A stretch of 64,000 nt of DNA from Candidatus Hydrogenedentota bacterium (GTDB taxonomy: Bacteria > Hydrogenedentota > Hydrogenedentia > Hydrogenedentales > SLHB01): assembly GCA_013359265.1 (NCBI GenBank), contig JABWCD010000005.1, positions 1-64,000 of the forward strand. Direction: 5' to 3'. Below the pieces are notes generated by a model. The model did no database searches. It was not told the origin of the DNA and was given only the letters and a program-made list of their open reading frames with translations. Positions 49,560 to 59,079 of this stretch are shown here, in pieces. The number at the start of each line of letters is the position of its first letter. Position 1 is the first letter of the stretch. A program made the translations under genes and the position numbers.

Positions 49560-49697
49560 ATGTTGCGCCATTGGATTTCGGTGTTGGTGTTGGCCGCGTT
49601 GACGTTCGTAGCCGCGCAAGGCTGCAATACGGTACGGGGCGTCGGCAAAGACGTCGAGGCCGGCGGCAAGGCGATCCAACGCAGCACGGACAAGTAG
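49560..49697 (+). CDS. Entericidin-like small lipoprotein
   Basis: 45 residues, with AGGAGG 7 bases before ATG. A signal peptide ends in AAQG with lipid Cys22; the mature part NTVRGVGKDVEAGGKAIQRS is the entericidin pattern of short amphipathic lipoproteins. Family members include a toxin-like EcnB and its antidote EcnA; which one this is cannot be said. It is driven by its own strong promoter. Confidence 0.85.
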   Translation: MLRHWISVLVLAALTFVAAQGCNTVRGVGKDVEAGGKAIQRSTDK

Positions 49698-49764
49698 TGC
49701 CGCACCGGTTTTGGTAGTAGGTAATGCCGCGTTCCACGGATGTGGCGCGCGGGGGAGTGACTGC

Positions 49765-50811
49765 ATGTCGAAGGTCGGATTCGGGATCATTGGTTGCGGC
49801 GTGATTGCGCCGATACACGCGGACGCGATCAGCCGCATACCGGACGCCAAGTTGATTGCCGTTTCGGACGTCGTCGAGAAGAACGTGAAGACGATGTCCG
49901 AACAGTACAACGCGGCGCCCTATTCCGACTACAAGGAAATGATCAAGCGGGACGACGTGCACGCGGTCAGTCTGTGCGTGCCGAGCGGCATGCGGCTCGA
50001 AATAGCCGAGGCGTGCGCGGCGGCCGGAAAGCACATCCTCGCGGAGAAGCCGCTCGAGGTGAACAGCGACCGGATACGGAAATTGATCGCGGCGGTGGAC
50101 GCCGCGGGCGTGAAGCTGTCGTGCATCTTTCAGTACCGATACGCCGATGGGCCCATGCACATTCGCAGGGCGCTCGACGAAGGGCGTTTCGGAAAGCTGG
50201 TCCTCGGCGACGCGTACATCAAGTGGTACCGGTCCCAGGAATATTACGACAGCGGCAAGTGGCGCGGCACGCGCAATCTTGACGGCGGCGGCTGCCTGAT
50301 GAACCAGGGCATTCACCAAATCGACATGCTGCTGTGGTTCATGGGCAACGCGAAGTCCGTGACGGCGCAGACGGCGCTGGTCGGCCACACCGGGATCGAA
50401 GTCGAAGACCTCGCGTGCGCAATGATTCAATTTGAGAACGGCGCGATGGGCGTTATCGAGGGCAGTACCGCGATCTGGCCCGGGCACCCGGCGCGGGTCG
50501 AGGTGCATGGCACGGAAGGCAGCGCCGTGATCGAGGACGGCGAACTGGCGATGTGGAAGTTTCGCGAGGAACGTCCGGAAGACGCGACGATTCTTGCCGG
50601 TATCGACAAGGGAGCGACACTCGGGTCCGGCGCAAGCGATCCGATCAAGAGCCTGAAGAGCGAGGGCCACCGGCGGCAAATCGCCGATTTCGTCGAATCG
50701 CTGGTCTCCGGGCGGCCCCCGAAAATCGACGGGCGCGAAGGGCGCAAGGCCGTCGAGCTAATTGAGGCGGTCTATCGCAGCGCGGAGACCGGAAAGCCCG
50801 TCGCCATGTAA
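49765..50811 (+). CDS. Gfo/Idh/MocA family oxidoreductase
   Basis: 348 residues. NAD(P)-dependent sugar or inositol dehydrogenase type. N-terminal Rossmann motif GIIGCGVIAPIHADAI, EKPLEV with the catalytic Lys, and GGGCLMNQGIHQIDMLLW with the His typical of the family's C-terminal domain. ATG 49765 has GGGGGAG upstream. Likely acts on an extracellular-derived sugar acid; substrate unknown. Confidence 0.92.
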   Translation: MSKVGFGIIGCGVIAPIHADAISRIPDAKLIAVSDVVEKNVKTMSEQYNAAPYSDYKEMIKRDDVHAVSLCVPSGMRLEIAEACAAAGKHILAEKPLEVNSDRIRKLIAAVDAAGVKLSCIFQYRYADGPMHIRRALDEGRFGKLVLGDAYIKWYRSQEYYDSGKWRGTRNLDGGGCLMNQGIHQIDMLLWFMGNAKSVTAQTALVGHTGIEVEDLACAMIQFENGAMGVIEGSTAIWPGHPARVEVHGTEGSAVIEDGELAMWKFREERPEDATILAGIDKGATLGSGASDPIKSLKSEGHRRQIADFVESLVSGRPPKIDGREGRKAVELIEAVYRSAETGKPVAM

Positions 50812-50912
50812 TGAAGTATACGCACGTTTTCCGCTTTTGATACGCTTTCCGGCACACAACCAATCGGCTGGCCGCATCCGGCCGGCCCGGCTAATCGACA
50901 TGGAGTACGAAG

Positions 50913-51998
50913 ATGTTCATCCGTAACGCCGCTGCGGCGTGGGTCCTTGTTTTTATGACGCTCACGGGCGCTGCAATCGCCGTTGCCGCCGAGGAGGAAG
51001 CCGACGCGAACGGCGGAGCGCAGGCGCCGGTCGCCAAGATTGGCGATAAAGAAGTCATCACGAGAGAAGACTTCGACCGGGCGATCGCCCTGTTCGAACA
51101 GGGGCGGATGGCGATGATGCGGCAGCAGGGTCAGCCGGGTCTCAACGCCAATGACGTGCGGTTGAAACACGACGACAAACTGAAGCTGCTCGATACGCTC
51201 GTGGACAATCGCATCGCCGTGATGCTGGCGCGCGAAGCCGGGGCGAAGGTTTCCGACGACGCCGTGAAAGCGGAAGTCGAGAAGAAGAAGACAAGCCTGC
51301 CGAGCGGCACCGACTACGAAAAGTTTCTGGAGGACCGCGGTCTGACAGAAGAGAAGATTTTCGAGCGCACGAAAGACATGCTCGAGATGCGGGCCTTCGA
51401 GGAAGAGAAGACGAAACACGTATCGGTTACGGATGAGGAATTGAAGGCCCAGTTCGAGAAACTGAAAGAACGCGGCATTATGGACGATTTCGACGTCCAA
51501 CACGTTTTGATCAAGGCGCCCCGCGGCAATCAGGCTGCCGTGGACGAGGCGAAGAAGAAGATTGACGCCGTCTACGAACGATTAAAGAAGGGCGAGGATT
51601 TCACCGCCGTCGCCAAGGAAGTGTCGGAGGACGAAGGTTCGAAAGCGAACGGCGGCGAGTACAAGGGCGTCCGTCGCGGTCAGATGGTGCCGGAATTCGA
51701 CCAGCGCATGGCGAAGGCAACCGTGGGCGAAGTGAGCGAGCCGTTTACATCGCAGTACGGCTGGCATGTATTGAAAGTGAACCGGCACGGCGCGGGAGAA
51801 TTGACGCCGGAGATCAGCGAGCGAATGAAAGAGCAGATGCTCATGGCGAAGCGCAAACTCGAAATGCGCAAGCTCATTCAGGAAAAGCGCAGCACACTCG
51901 ACATTACCATCAGCCTTCCCGCCGAGGCGCCCGATAACGCGCCCGCTGCGCCGGACGCGGGAAAGCCCTTGGAATCGCTGATTGATGCCGCAAGCTAG
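50913..51998 (+). CDS. Exported parvulin-type peptidyl-prolyl isomerase
   Basis: 361 residues. A signal peptide (about 1-26) is followed by a SurA-like helical chaperone region (about 40-190) and a parvulin domain (about 190-285) with DFDVQHVLI, YKGVRRGQMVPEFD and TSQYGWHVLKV. A charged helix ends the protein. It should help fold outer-membrane or periplasmic proteins. Its 3' end overlaps the start of the next dehydrogenase gene by 14 bases. Confidence 0.9.
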   Translation: MFIRNAAAAWVLVFMTLTGAAIAVAAEEEADANGGAQAPVAKIGDKEVITREDFDRAIALFEQGRMAMMRQQGQPGLNANDVRLKHDDKLKLLDTLVDNRIAVMLAREAGAKVSDDAVKAEVEKKKTSLPSGTDYEKFLEDRGLTEEKIFERTKDMLEMRAFEEEKTKHVSVTDEELKAQFEKLKERGIMDDFDVQHVLIKAPRGNQAAVDEAKKKIDAVYERLKKGEDFTAVAKEVSEDEGSKANGGEYKGVRRGQMVPEFDQRMAKATVGEVSEPFTSQYGWHVLKVNRHGAGELTPEISERMKEQMLMAKRKLEMRKLIQEKRSTLDITISLPAEAPDNAPAAPDAGKPLESLIDAAS

Positions 51999-53289
51999 CC
52001 GCGCGACAACATCGAAGGAATCGATCGGCCGTACTCTGAAAGTCGGCCTCGTCGGCGCGGGGATGTTCGGCGGGGACGTCCACATGCGGACGTTTTCGCA
52101 ATTGCAGCAGAACGGTTTGTTGCCATGGCTCGGACGGCTGGGGCTGGACAACATGGCCCGCGCGATCGGGGACGTGGATGTCCAATTTGTCGGACTTGCC
52201 ACGCGCACGGAGCAGTCGGGCAAAGCCAAGCTGGCGGAATACGGCAAGCTTGGCATGGATTTCAGGACGTACCACGGCGACGAACCGTGGGCGCCGCTGC
52301 TCAACGATTTTCCCGACCTTGATGTGCTTGCCGTCGCGACGCCGGACCATCTGCACGCTGCGCCGATTCTTGCCGCGCTCGAGCGCGGCGTTCACGTCAT
52401 CTCCGAGAAGCCGCTCACTCTCGACGCAAACGAGGCTGACGCAATCATCGAAGCGTCACGCAAATCGGGCTGCCTGGTTGGCGTCGATATGCATAAACGA
52501 TACGACCCGGACCATCTGCGAATTCGCGACGACCTCTCGAAGCGGATCGGCACGCCGTTGTATGGGCGCGCCGTGCTCGAAGAGCCGCTCGATATCTCGA
52601 CGAAGGTCTTCCGCAAGTGGGCCGAACAAAGCGACCCGTTCAGCTATGTTGGGTGCCACTGGACCGATCTGTATATCGCGTATTTCAAGGTGAAGCCGGT
52701 GAGCCTCTACGCCGTCGGCCAGAAGGTGAAACTCCGCAACGAGTACGGCATGGACGCGTACGACGCGGTGCAGGTGAAGGTGCTGTTCAGCAACTGTATG
52801 AGCATCGATTTCGTGAATTCGTGGATCATCCCGAACGAATTCGAGGGGCCGGTCAATCAGGAGAACCAACTCTTCGGAACGCACGGGGCAATCGAATCCG
52901 ATTCACAGTATCGCGGGCTGCGGTATACCGAGGGCGGCGTGGGCATGCAGACGCGCAACACACATTTCACGCGCGACGTGAAACGCGAAGACGGTTCGCT
53001 CGCGTACGTGGGTTACGGTGTAGACAGCCTGGTTGTGTGCCTGGAAAAAGTCGCGGAGATGAAGTACCTCGGGAAATCGCTCGCGGACATCAAAGGCACC
53101 TATCCCGACGCGGATGAGGGGCGGCTGTCCGTCCTCATCGTGCATGCCGCGCGCGAAGTGTGCCGCCGTAACTACGAGTACACGCAGCAAGGCAAAGGCG
53201 CGCCGGTAACGGCATGCTTCGGCGAGGATGGTATTACCGTCTATGATCCGTTCAAAGGCCCAGCGAAAATCTATAGCCTCGCTGTTTGA
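51985..53289 (+). CDS. Gfo/Idh/MocA family oxidoreductase
   Basis: 434 residues, larger than the first paralog. It has VGLVGAGMFGGDVHM, SEKPLTLDANEAD with the catalytic Lys, and a C-terminal domain with VGCHWTDLYIAYF. ATG 51985 is used; a TTG just upstream is also in frame. It is coupled to the isomerase gene. The substrate is probably a cyclic polyol or sugar, by family. Confidence 0.9.
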   Translation: MPQASRATTSKESIGRTLKVGLVGAGMFGGDVHMRTFSQLQQNGLLPWLGRLGLDNMARAIGDVDVQFVGLATRTEQSGKAKLAEYGKLGMDFRTYHGDEPWAPLLNDFPDLDVLAVATPDHLHAAPILAALERGVHVISEKPLTLDANEADAIIEASRKSGCLVGVDMHKRYDPDHLRIRDDLSKRIGTPLYGRAVLEEPLDISTKVFRKWAEQSDPFSYVGCHWTDLYIAYFKVKPVSLYAVGQKVKLRNEYGMDAYDAVQVKVLFSNCMSIDFVNSWIIPNEFEGPVNQENQLFGTHGAIESDSQYRGLRYTEGGVGMQTRNTHFTRDVKREDGSLAYVGYGVDSLVVCLEKVAEMKYLGKSLADIKGTYPDADEGRLSVLIVHAAREVCRRNYEYTQQGKGAPVTACFGEDGITVYDPFKGPAKIYSLAV

Positions 53290-53464
53290 ATTTATATCGG
53301 CACACATTCTCCCGTTGTGTTCTGTGGATTTGCGTTTCCCAATCCATCTTTGCACTTCCGTGTTATTATAGCGAGTGTGATTAACCCGTACGCTGAAGAA
53401 CTCGGTAGGTCGCACACGGCGCGTGTTGCACACCATACATCGCGGAATTGGGAGCCGGCCAACA

Positions 53465-54178
53465 ATGGCCACACATTCAGATGACGTACCGAACTGTTCC
53501 CGCCCCGTTCGAACTCTACGCGCCCTAGATACGGGGTTCGGTTTCAAGGTGGTGACTTTTTGCGCCTATTTAATCGCGGCCTTGATGAGTTGGGGCTGGG
53601 GAATCAATGCGGTTTACTACTATGCAAGCCCACCAGTTGCGATACCAGAGTTGGATGCCGTCCTTAATAATCGCTCCGCAAAATATGTCGTCTTCAGTAG
53701 TGCGATTCTAATGATCGTCGTGCTTGTGCGTGTTGCGATGCGAATCACCCGGTCGGTGAAAGTAATGGTGATTGTTCTGTCCATTATAATCGCGCTTGGC
53801 GTGTCATTCTCGTGCTTCATTTTTTTCAAGCAGTATACGTGGGGCGAGAGACGAACTATGGACAATGCCGCACCCATAATCGTGGCGTTAGCGCAGTATC
53901 GTTCGGAGCATGGCCGCTATCCCGAGTTTTTATGGGTACTCGTGCCTCAATACATCGATGCCATCCTACGGGACGGGTTCCTTTGTTTCACCATGGGTTT
54001 CTGGTATGAACCCACTGGCAATCCATCGGGTCAAGAGTACTATCTCTCCGCAAGCCACGGCCTATTGCAGGATATGGAATACTATTCAGACCCCGGAATT
54101 CGCGCTGAACTTGTTTCGATCGGAGGGCATTACAGTCCTCTTGCAGATGGTTGGATTCTAAATACAGATTCTGACTGA
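53465..54178 (+). CDS. Membrane protein with pseudopilin-like motif
   Basis: 237 residues. Three hydrophobic segments (about 30-55, 75-93, 99-120). The C-terminal part carries IVALAQYRSEHGRYPEFLWVLVPQYID, similar to the Tyr/Pro motif at the end of type II secretion pseudopilins. It is more AT-rich than its neighbours, which may signal a different history. No partner secretion genes are nearby. Start ATG 53465. Confidence 0.6.
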   Translation: MATHSDDVPNCSRPVRTLRALDTGFGFKVVTFCAYLIAALMSWGWGINAVYYYASPPVAIPELDAVLNNRSAKYVVFSSAILMIVVLVRVAMRITRSVKVMVIVLSIIIALGVSFSCFIFFKQYTWGERRTMDNAAPIIVALAQYRSEHGRYPEFLWVLVPQYIDAILRDGFLCFTMGFWYEPTGNPSGQEYYLSASHGLLQDMEYYSDPGIRAELVSIGGHYSPLADGWILNTDSD

Positions 54179-54270
54179 CTGCTGCACCGGTTATGTATCC
54201 CGGTGCCGGTGCCAGAGTGCAATTTGAAATTCGGACGCAATCGATCGAGATACGGGCTGGAAAGAATAGA

Positions 54271-54298
54271 CCCCGCTTCGACACGTATCGAAGCGGGG
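54271..54298. terminator. Bidirectional hairpin terminator
   Basis: CCCCGCTTCGA and TCGAAGCGGGG pair perfectly across CACGTA. On the minus strand it is followed by TCTATTCTTT, a reasonable T-rich tail, so it can end the copper-enzyme transcript. It also lies between two convergent genes. Confidence 0.75.
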
Positions 54299-54307
54299 CT
54301 GATGCAA

Positions 54308-56401
54308 TTACTGATTCGACGAGAGGCGCGCTTTTGCGGGCGCGGTCTCGACGTGATCAGCGAGGTATTCGAGCGGACCGTCCTCCGAGAGGATTGTGTC
54401 GTCCTGGATCTCGAGGTCGAACTCGTCACCGGCTACGCGCAGATGGAGGCCGTTACCGGTGTGTTGCCATGTGCCCTTGAAAGTGCGGCCCACGCGCAGC
54501 ACGCCGTTCTCCTGGAAGTTCAGTTTCCAGCGGCCGATCCTCCAGAACGTGCCGACCAGGTTCTCCGCCGTGACGGGCTTGCCGAAGTGGATGTTCGACG
54601 CCACGGTCTGAACGGGCGCGGCTTCGGCATCCACGTAGGCGTAGCCGATATATCCGACAAACATCTCGTCCCAGCTTTGTTCGCCGAAGTAGACGGCGCG
54701 ATTTGGATCGGGATTGCGCGGGTTGCGGGCGGAATTGTCGAACGCGCCCGCCACGCGCAATTGGCTGCCCGCCGGCAAGTGCAGCGGTTTATCTAGCCGG
54801 TACATGGTTTGCCAGTTGAAATCGTAGTTGGGTACGTTCAACAGCATTTCCCGGTTTCCGTCGGGGTACCGCACTTCGTACGAGACTTCCTTGCCGCGGT
54901 AGTGCATGTGCGGTCCCATCTCGTAGAGCACAACGTCGCGGTCGAACCGGTAGGTCGCATCGGTCGGGCTCTTGGGGTCGTTCGGCTTGATCTCGAAATC
55001 GGTGTTCGTCGCCGCGCGCGTGAAGAACTCGCGCGCAGGCTTTTTCTTTGCGAGATAGAGGCCAAGCTGGCTTCTGTCGCTGGCGGCGCGGCCGGTCGTC
55101 GTGTAGTGCATCTGGAACACGAATTCCGAGCCCTTGGGCACCCACTTGCCCGTGCCTTTCGGATACGGTTCGTTGAGCATTCCGGGCACGTATCCCGCAA
55201 AGAAGCCGTTTAGCCCGCCTTCCATATCCGGCTCGATGTTTTTGAGTTCGTTGGGATAGTTCAGAAACACCAGCGCGTGGTGCACGACCGAACGATCGCC
55301 CGGGAGCACGTCAGCAGCCGTGATCCAGAGGTCTTCGTCGCCGGTGTACGGGACGCGCATGTATACGTAGTCGAGCACGCCGTCGGCGGGCACATCGACG
55401 GACTTGGGCATGGGTATGATTACATCCGGCGTGCCTAACGGCCAGACGGGTTCGGCATCATCAACCGCGAAGCGCAGCAATGGGTCCTTCTTCGCATCGT
55501 TCCCGGCGTCGGAGTCCAGCCAGGCGACCATCGTGCGCAGTTCTTTTTCGGTTAGAGAATTGTCGTTTTTGAATTCGCCGTGGTATGGGTCGGCGTGCCA
55601 GGGCGGCATGCGTTTTGTTACGAGCACTTCGCGAATCATGCGCTTGCGGCCGGCGACGTTTTCGTAGCTGTCCATCGCGAAAGGCCCGATGTGGCCCTCG
55701 ACGTGGCACGAAACGCACTTCTCTTCCAGGATCGGCGCGATGTGCCGGGCATACGAGACTTTCGTCGGTACCTCCTTCAGATCGATGAGGCAACCCTTGG
55801 TTTCGGACGTCTTTACTTCGGGTTCCCTGCCTTCGAGCACGGCGTTAAGCGCGTCGCGGAGCCAGTCATGGTCAGGTTTTGGGCGTTCAAATCCGTATTC
55901 CTGCCGGTCGCTGATTGCTCCGCGGTAGACGATTTTCCAGCCGTCGGGAACGATGACGATGGCCTCTGCCGTGCGCTTCGTGCCAAGATCGAGCGTGACG
56001 ATTTGCGCGGTGTCCATCAAGATTGGGATGTCAATGGCGAACTCTTTCGCTTCCTCGACGATGCTGTCTTTATCGTCAAGCGGGTTCGCGTTGATCATGA
56101 AGAACCCGACGCCCTTTGGATTGAATTCGTCGCGAATTGCCTTTATCTCGGGTATGGACTTGCGAACGATCGGGCAACCGTTGCCATGGAAATACAGCAC
56201 GATCGCCTTGCCGTCCTTCATGCGGTACAGTTCGTGCGACCCGCCCAAGTGGTCTTCGAGGCGGAAATTCTTCGCTATGGCCGGGAGGGGTTTGGCCTCC
56301 GCCGGGTTCTCACGCGTCGCGGCCAATGACGTCGCCGTGCACAGCGCGAGGACCGCCCACCCGCCAGCAATACGGCACCTGATCGACTTCACACTAAGCA
56401 T
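54308..56401 (-). CDS. Thioredoxin-cytochrome c-copper monooxygenase-like fusion protein
   Basis: 697 residues, exported (signal about 1-27). Region about 40-190 is a thioredoxin/AhpC fold with only one catalytic-type Cys in GNGCPIVRKS, so it is not a standard disulfide reductase. One c-type heme site follows, Cys229-x2-Cys232-His233 in CVSCH. The rest (about 260-690) resembles copper type II ascorbate-dependent monooxygenases, with His pairs in SVVHHALVFLN, FQMHYTTTG and MGPHMHYRG that could bind two coppers. The fusion suggests electron flow from heme to copper in the periplasm. Such multidomain proteins are seen in Planctomycetes-like genomes, but their reaction is not known. Confidence 0.78.
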   Translation of the reverse strand: MLSVKSIRCRIAGGWAVLALCTATSLAATRENPAEAKPLPAIAKNFRLEDHLGGSHELYRMKDGKAIVLYFHGNGCPIVRKSIPEIKAIRDEFNPKGVGFFMINANPLDDKDSIVEEAKEFAIDIPILMDTAQIVTLDLGTKRTAEAIVIVPDGWKIVYRGAISDRQEYGFERPKPDHDWLRDALNAVLEGREPEVKTSETKGCLIDLKEVPTKVSYARHIAPILEEKCVSCHVEGHIGPFAMDSYENVAGRKRMIREVLVTKRMPPWHADPYHGEFKNDNSLTEKELRTMVAWLDSDAGNDAKKDPLLRFAVDDAEPVWPLGTPDVIIPMPKSVDVPADGVLDYVYMRVPYTGDEDLWITAADVLPGDRSVVHHALVFLNYPNELKNIEPDMEGGLNGFFAGYVPGMLNEPYPKGTGKWVPKGSEFVFQMHYTTTGRAASDRSQLGLYLAKKKPAREFFTRAATNTDFEIKPNDPKSPTDATYRFDRDVVLYEMGPHMHYRGKEVSYEVRYPDGNREMLLNVPNYDFNWQTMYRLDKPLHLPAGSQLRVAGAFDNSARNPRNPDPNRAVYFGEQSWDEMFVGYIGYAYVDAEAAPVQTVASNIHFGKPVTAENLVGTFWRIGRWKLNFQENGVLRVGRTFKGTWQHTGNGLHLRVAGDEFDLEIQDDTILSEDGPLEYLADHVETAPAKARLSSNQ

Positions 56402-56580
56402 TACTCCACCACTCCAAAATTCGATTAGCCTGGGCCTTCGTCCGATGCGCCCAAGGATACTGAAAGGTAGCTCCGGGAGCAAGGATTCTATCTACCGGTC
56501 GTAAGGTTTTTGTGAGCGGCACACGCCCACCCCCTGGCTTCCAGTGTGGTATTAGACAACTCCGAGGGTCTAATGGTTTA

Positions 56581-56760
56581 GGCCCGCATTCCTCACCGCC
56601 CCACGGCGCGGTAGTGGAAGTAAAGACCTTCGGTGCGGTGAGAAATGCTCACGAGCAAGCCTTTGAGCGCATGGCGAGAGGATTTTTCACGCGAACAGCC
56701 TGTTTAGACGGGAGACTAAGGAACTTCATGTGACGCAACGGATAGCACACGTTTTGGCTG
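56581..56760. repeat. Structured dispersed repeat, copy B (inverted)
   Basis: About 180 bases matching the reverse complement of 8431-8622. The 14-bp and 5-bp hairpin pairs and the GGATTTTTCACGCGAACAGC arm (56680-56699) are kept. The matching distal arm of the 20-bp pair is lost after GGCTG near 56760. It fills the divergent spacer before the GT-C-like gene; no coding frame is credible in 56402-56802. Confidence 0.8.
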
Positions 56761-56802
56761 TCCTTTGACCCCCGACCGGCATGGGCGGTAGACTTCCGCG
56801 CC

Positions 56803-58374
56803 ATGCCTGAACCCGCCGTCAAGCCGCATCCCTTGGTCGCCCTGCGCCTTAACCACAAGGATGCGTACGACGCTGTCGCGATGTTTGCCTACCTTTTGTT
56901 GGTGTACGGCTGGGGGTTATGGATTTACCCGCTCGGCAGGGACTACGCGCATTTGGCACGTTTTGGGGAGGAATTGCCCACTCTGGCGCGGGAACTGTTC
57001 GCCATGGAAGTCCGGGTATTCGGAGAGAACACTGCTGGTTATCACCTAGTCAATATGGCGCTGATGTACGCGTGCATGCTGTTGATCTACCGGTTCGTCA
57101 ACATTTCCGTCAAGGGGGCATGGTGGTTTGGAAGCCTCGCCGCGTGCCTTTTCATGGCGAACCCGGTGCACAGCGAAGCGATGCACAATCTCTCCGGCGT
57201 CGCCGACCTGATGTCCTGCCTGGCCGGTCTTGCTGCGTTGACCGCGTACGCGTGGAACGCGTCGGCGCCGAGCATGGGGAGGCACATGCTCGCGTACCTG
57301 CTCGCGGGCTTCGCAGCGGGCGCGTACGCGGAGAATGCCGCGCTCGGGCCCGTGCTTCTGGCGTATGAGCTTCTCGTGGTCCCGAAGGAATCGAGAGCGG
57401 TGGGGCGGGGCCTGCGCATCGGGATTCTGGCGTTGACGGTTTCCATAATCGCGGGCAATTTCCGCTTGTTCGGGCAGTTCGATTTGGGGCAGATGTTCGG
57501 GCCGCTGTATCTCATCTTTTATCCGATTGGTTTCCTGCCGGAGACGGTGGAAGCGTTTCACGAGCGGCCGTGGACTGCCTGGCTTGCGGCGGGTGCGGTC
57601 ATTCTCATTCTCGCGCTGATTCATCGCAAGGCGCAGCGGCCGATTCTGTTATTTGCGATCGTTGGAATGGCCATGCTGCGCCTCGCCCCGCAATTGCGGC
57701 CAATCGACCTGACGCACATGATCGGCGGCGGGCAACTGCTGCTGGCGAATGTGCTGTTCGTGCTGGGACTGATTGTCGTCGTGTTTCGCATCATGGACCA
57801 TCCCCGGTGGCGGGTGCCGATGATCAGCATTACGACGACGCTTGTGATCATCTTCTTCGCGATGCAGTGGCGTTCGATCAAGACGTGGCACGATGCGGGT
57901 GAATACGTGCGCGGCGTGCAGAAACTGGCCCAGGAGCGCGCCGCGCAAGTCGGACAGATTGGCGTGCTGCCCGACATTCGCTACTACCGTGGGGCGCCGG
58001 TGTGTCTGTCCGACGCGATTCTGGATGGTGTGCCTATCTTGCCGGTACACACGAAGTCGTTGGCGGCCGGCGAAATCTCGGTTCGAGAGTGGTCGGAGCG
58101 TGGGGGAGAGGTAGTCGTACCGAGTGCGATAGACGCGCCGCTTTTCACCCATTTCCCCAACGCCGACCGCGTCGCAATCGAATCGCCACTGGAATTGCGA
58201 ACGGTTTGGGGACCAGCGATGCCTGAAGGAACGTTTACGGTTTCGCGCGAGCCGGACGGCGCGTTGCGTGTGACGATACGCGGAAAAGGGCTGCCAACTT
58301 CGATCGTCCCCGGCGCGTCAGCGGGGGAAGAACCCGGTCGCGAACCCGAGCCCGACGCTGACGCACAGCAGTAG
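56803..58374 (+). CDS. GT-C-like membrane protein (TMTC/DUF1736-type region)
   Basis: 523 residues, about nine transmembrane helices then a soluble tail of about 150 residues. The segments YHLVNMALMYACMLLIYRFV and LFMANPVHSEAMHNLSGVAD resemble the FHxxNxLLH and HPVHTEAVxxxxGRAD blocks of TMTC/O-mannosyltransferase-like GT-C proteins, but TPR repeats are absent. A sugar-transfer role is possible. The last 57 bases overlap the convergent membrane-protein gene. Confidence 0.58.
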   Translation: MPEPAVKPHPLVALRLNHKDAYDAVAMFAYLLLVYGWGLWIYPLGRDYAHLARFGEELPTLARELFAMEVRVFGENTAGYHLVNMALMYACMLLIYRFVNISVKGAWWFGSLAACLFMANPVHSEAMHNLSGVADLMSCLAGLAALTAYAWNASAPSMGRHMLAYLLAGFAAGAYAENAALGPVLLAYELLVVPKESRAVGRGLRIGILALTVSIIAGNFRLFGQFDLGQMFGPLYLIFYPIGFLPETVEAFHERPWTAWLAAGAVILILALIHRKAQRPILLFAIVGMAMLRLAPQLRPIDLTHMIGGGQLLLANVLFVLGLIVVVFRIMDHPRWRVPMISITTTLVIIFFAMQWRSIKTWHDAGEYVRGVQKLAQERAAQVGQIGVLPDIRYYRGAPVCLSDAILDGVPILPVHTKSLAAGEISVREWSERGGEVVVPSAIDAPLFTHFPNADRVAIESPLELRTVWGPAMPEGTFTVSREPDGALRVTIRGKGLPTSIVPGASAGEEPGREPEPDADAQQ

Positions 58375-59079
58375 CGCCGCGACAATTGCGGCAGCGGACA
58401 CCGCTCGCGCGCGCGACGCGTATGGCAATACGCAATAGCCGATACCGTATGCAATCGGAACAAATGCGGGCACGGAAAGCCAGTCCAAGTTCGATGCGTG
58501 GTACCGCCACATCCCGGCCGCAACGAACAGGTTCTCGCCGATAACGCCGATGATCGTTGCCATAAGGAATGCGTGAACGGCCGCGGCGCGGTTGCTCCAG
58601 CCCATTTCTACGGTGCGTTTCGTGACGTAGTAGATGTGCGTTGACGCGAGCCAACCGATGAGCATGCAATAGACCGGTGTGTGCCATACGATGGGACCGG
58701 GCGCGAGGTATTCGCCCCACCATCCCACCGCCCACGTGACGAGGCCTTCGCCGATGGGCCACGCCGCGCCGATGTATGCGCCAAATACCAGCGCAGGACG
58801 CAGACTGTCGCCCACGGCACGCGCGCGCAACGTCTGAATGCAAAGCGGGACGAGCGACGCGAGGGTGCACACCCACGCGGAACCCCACCATGCGTTCGCG
58901 ATGAAGAATACGAACGACGCCGTGTTGGTGGACAGGACGACCGTGTCGGTGCGGTTCCAGTGTTGTTTTATGTATGCGATCGTTTTCGTCGTCAGTGGTC
59001 CAAGAAGCTGTGCGACTTCGCTTTCGGCATCTCGTTTACGATGCGGAAGAACTCGGTCTCCGTAATCTCGGTCGGCCAT
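58318..59079 (-). CDS. Polytopic membrane protein, unknown function
   Basis: About 253 residues with six hydrophobic segments and a polar loop (YYVTKRTVEMGW); no family I can name. No ATG, GTG or TTG lies between the first helix and ATG 59079, which is 88 bases inside the end of the Fic gene. A CTG at 58996 overlapping the Fic stop is the alternative. Confidence in the gene is fair, in the start low. Its 3' end overlaps the convergent GT-C-like gene by 57 bases. Confidence 0.6.
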   Translation of the reverse strand: MADRDYGDRVLPHRKRDAESEVAQLLGPLTTKTIAYIKQHWNRTDTVVLSTNTASFVFFIANAWWGSAWVCTLASLVPLCIQTLRARAVGDSLRPALVFGAYIGAAWPIGEGLVTWAVGWWGEYLAPGPIVWHTPVYCMLIGWLASTHIYYVTKRTVEMGWSNRAAAVHAFLMATIIGVIGENLFVAAGMWRYHASNLDWLSVPAFVPIAYGIGYCVLPYASRARAVSAAAIVAALLLCVSVGLGFATGFFPR

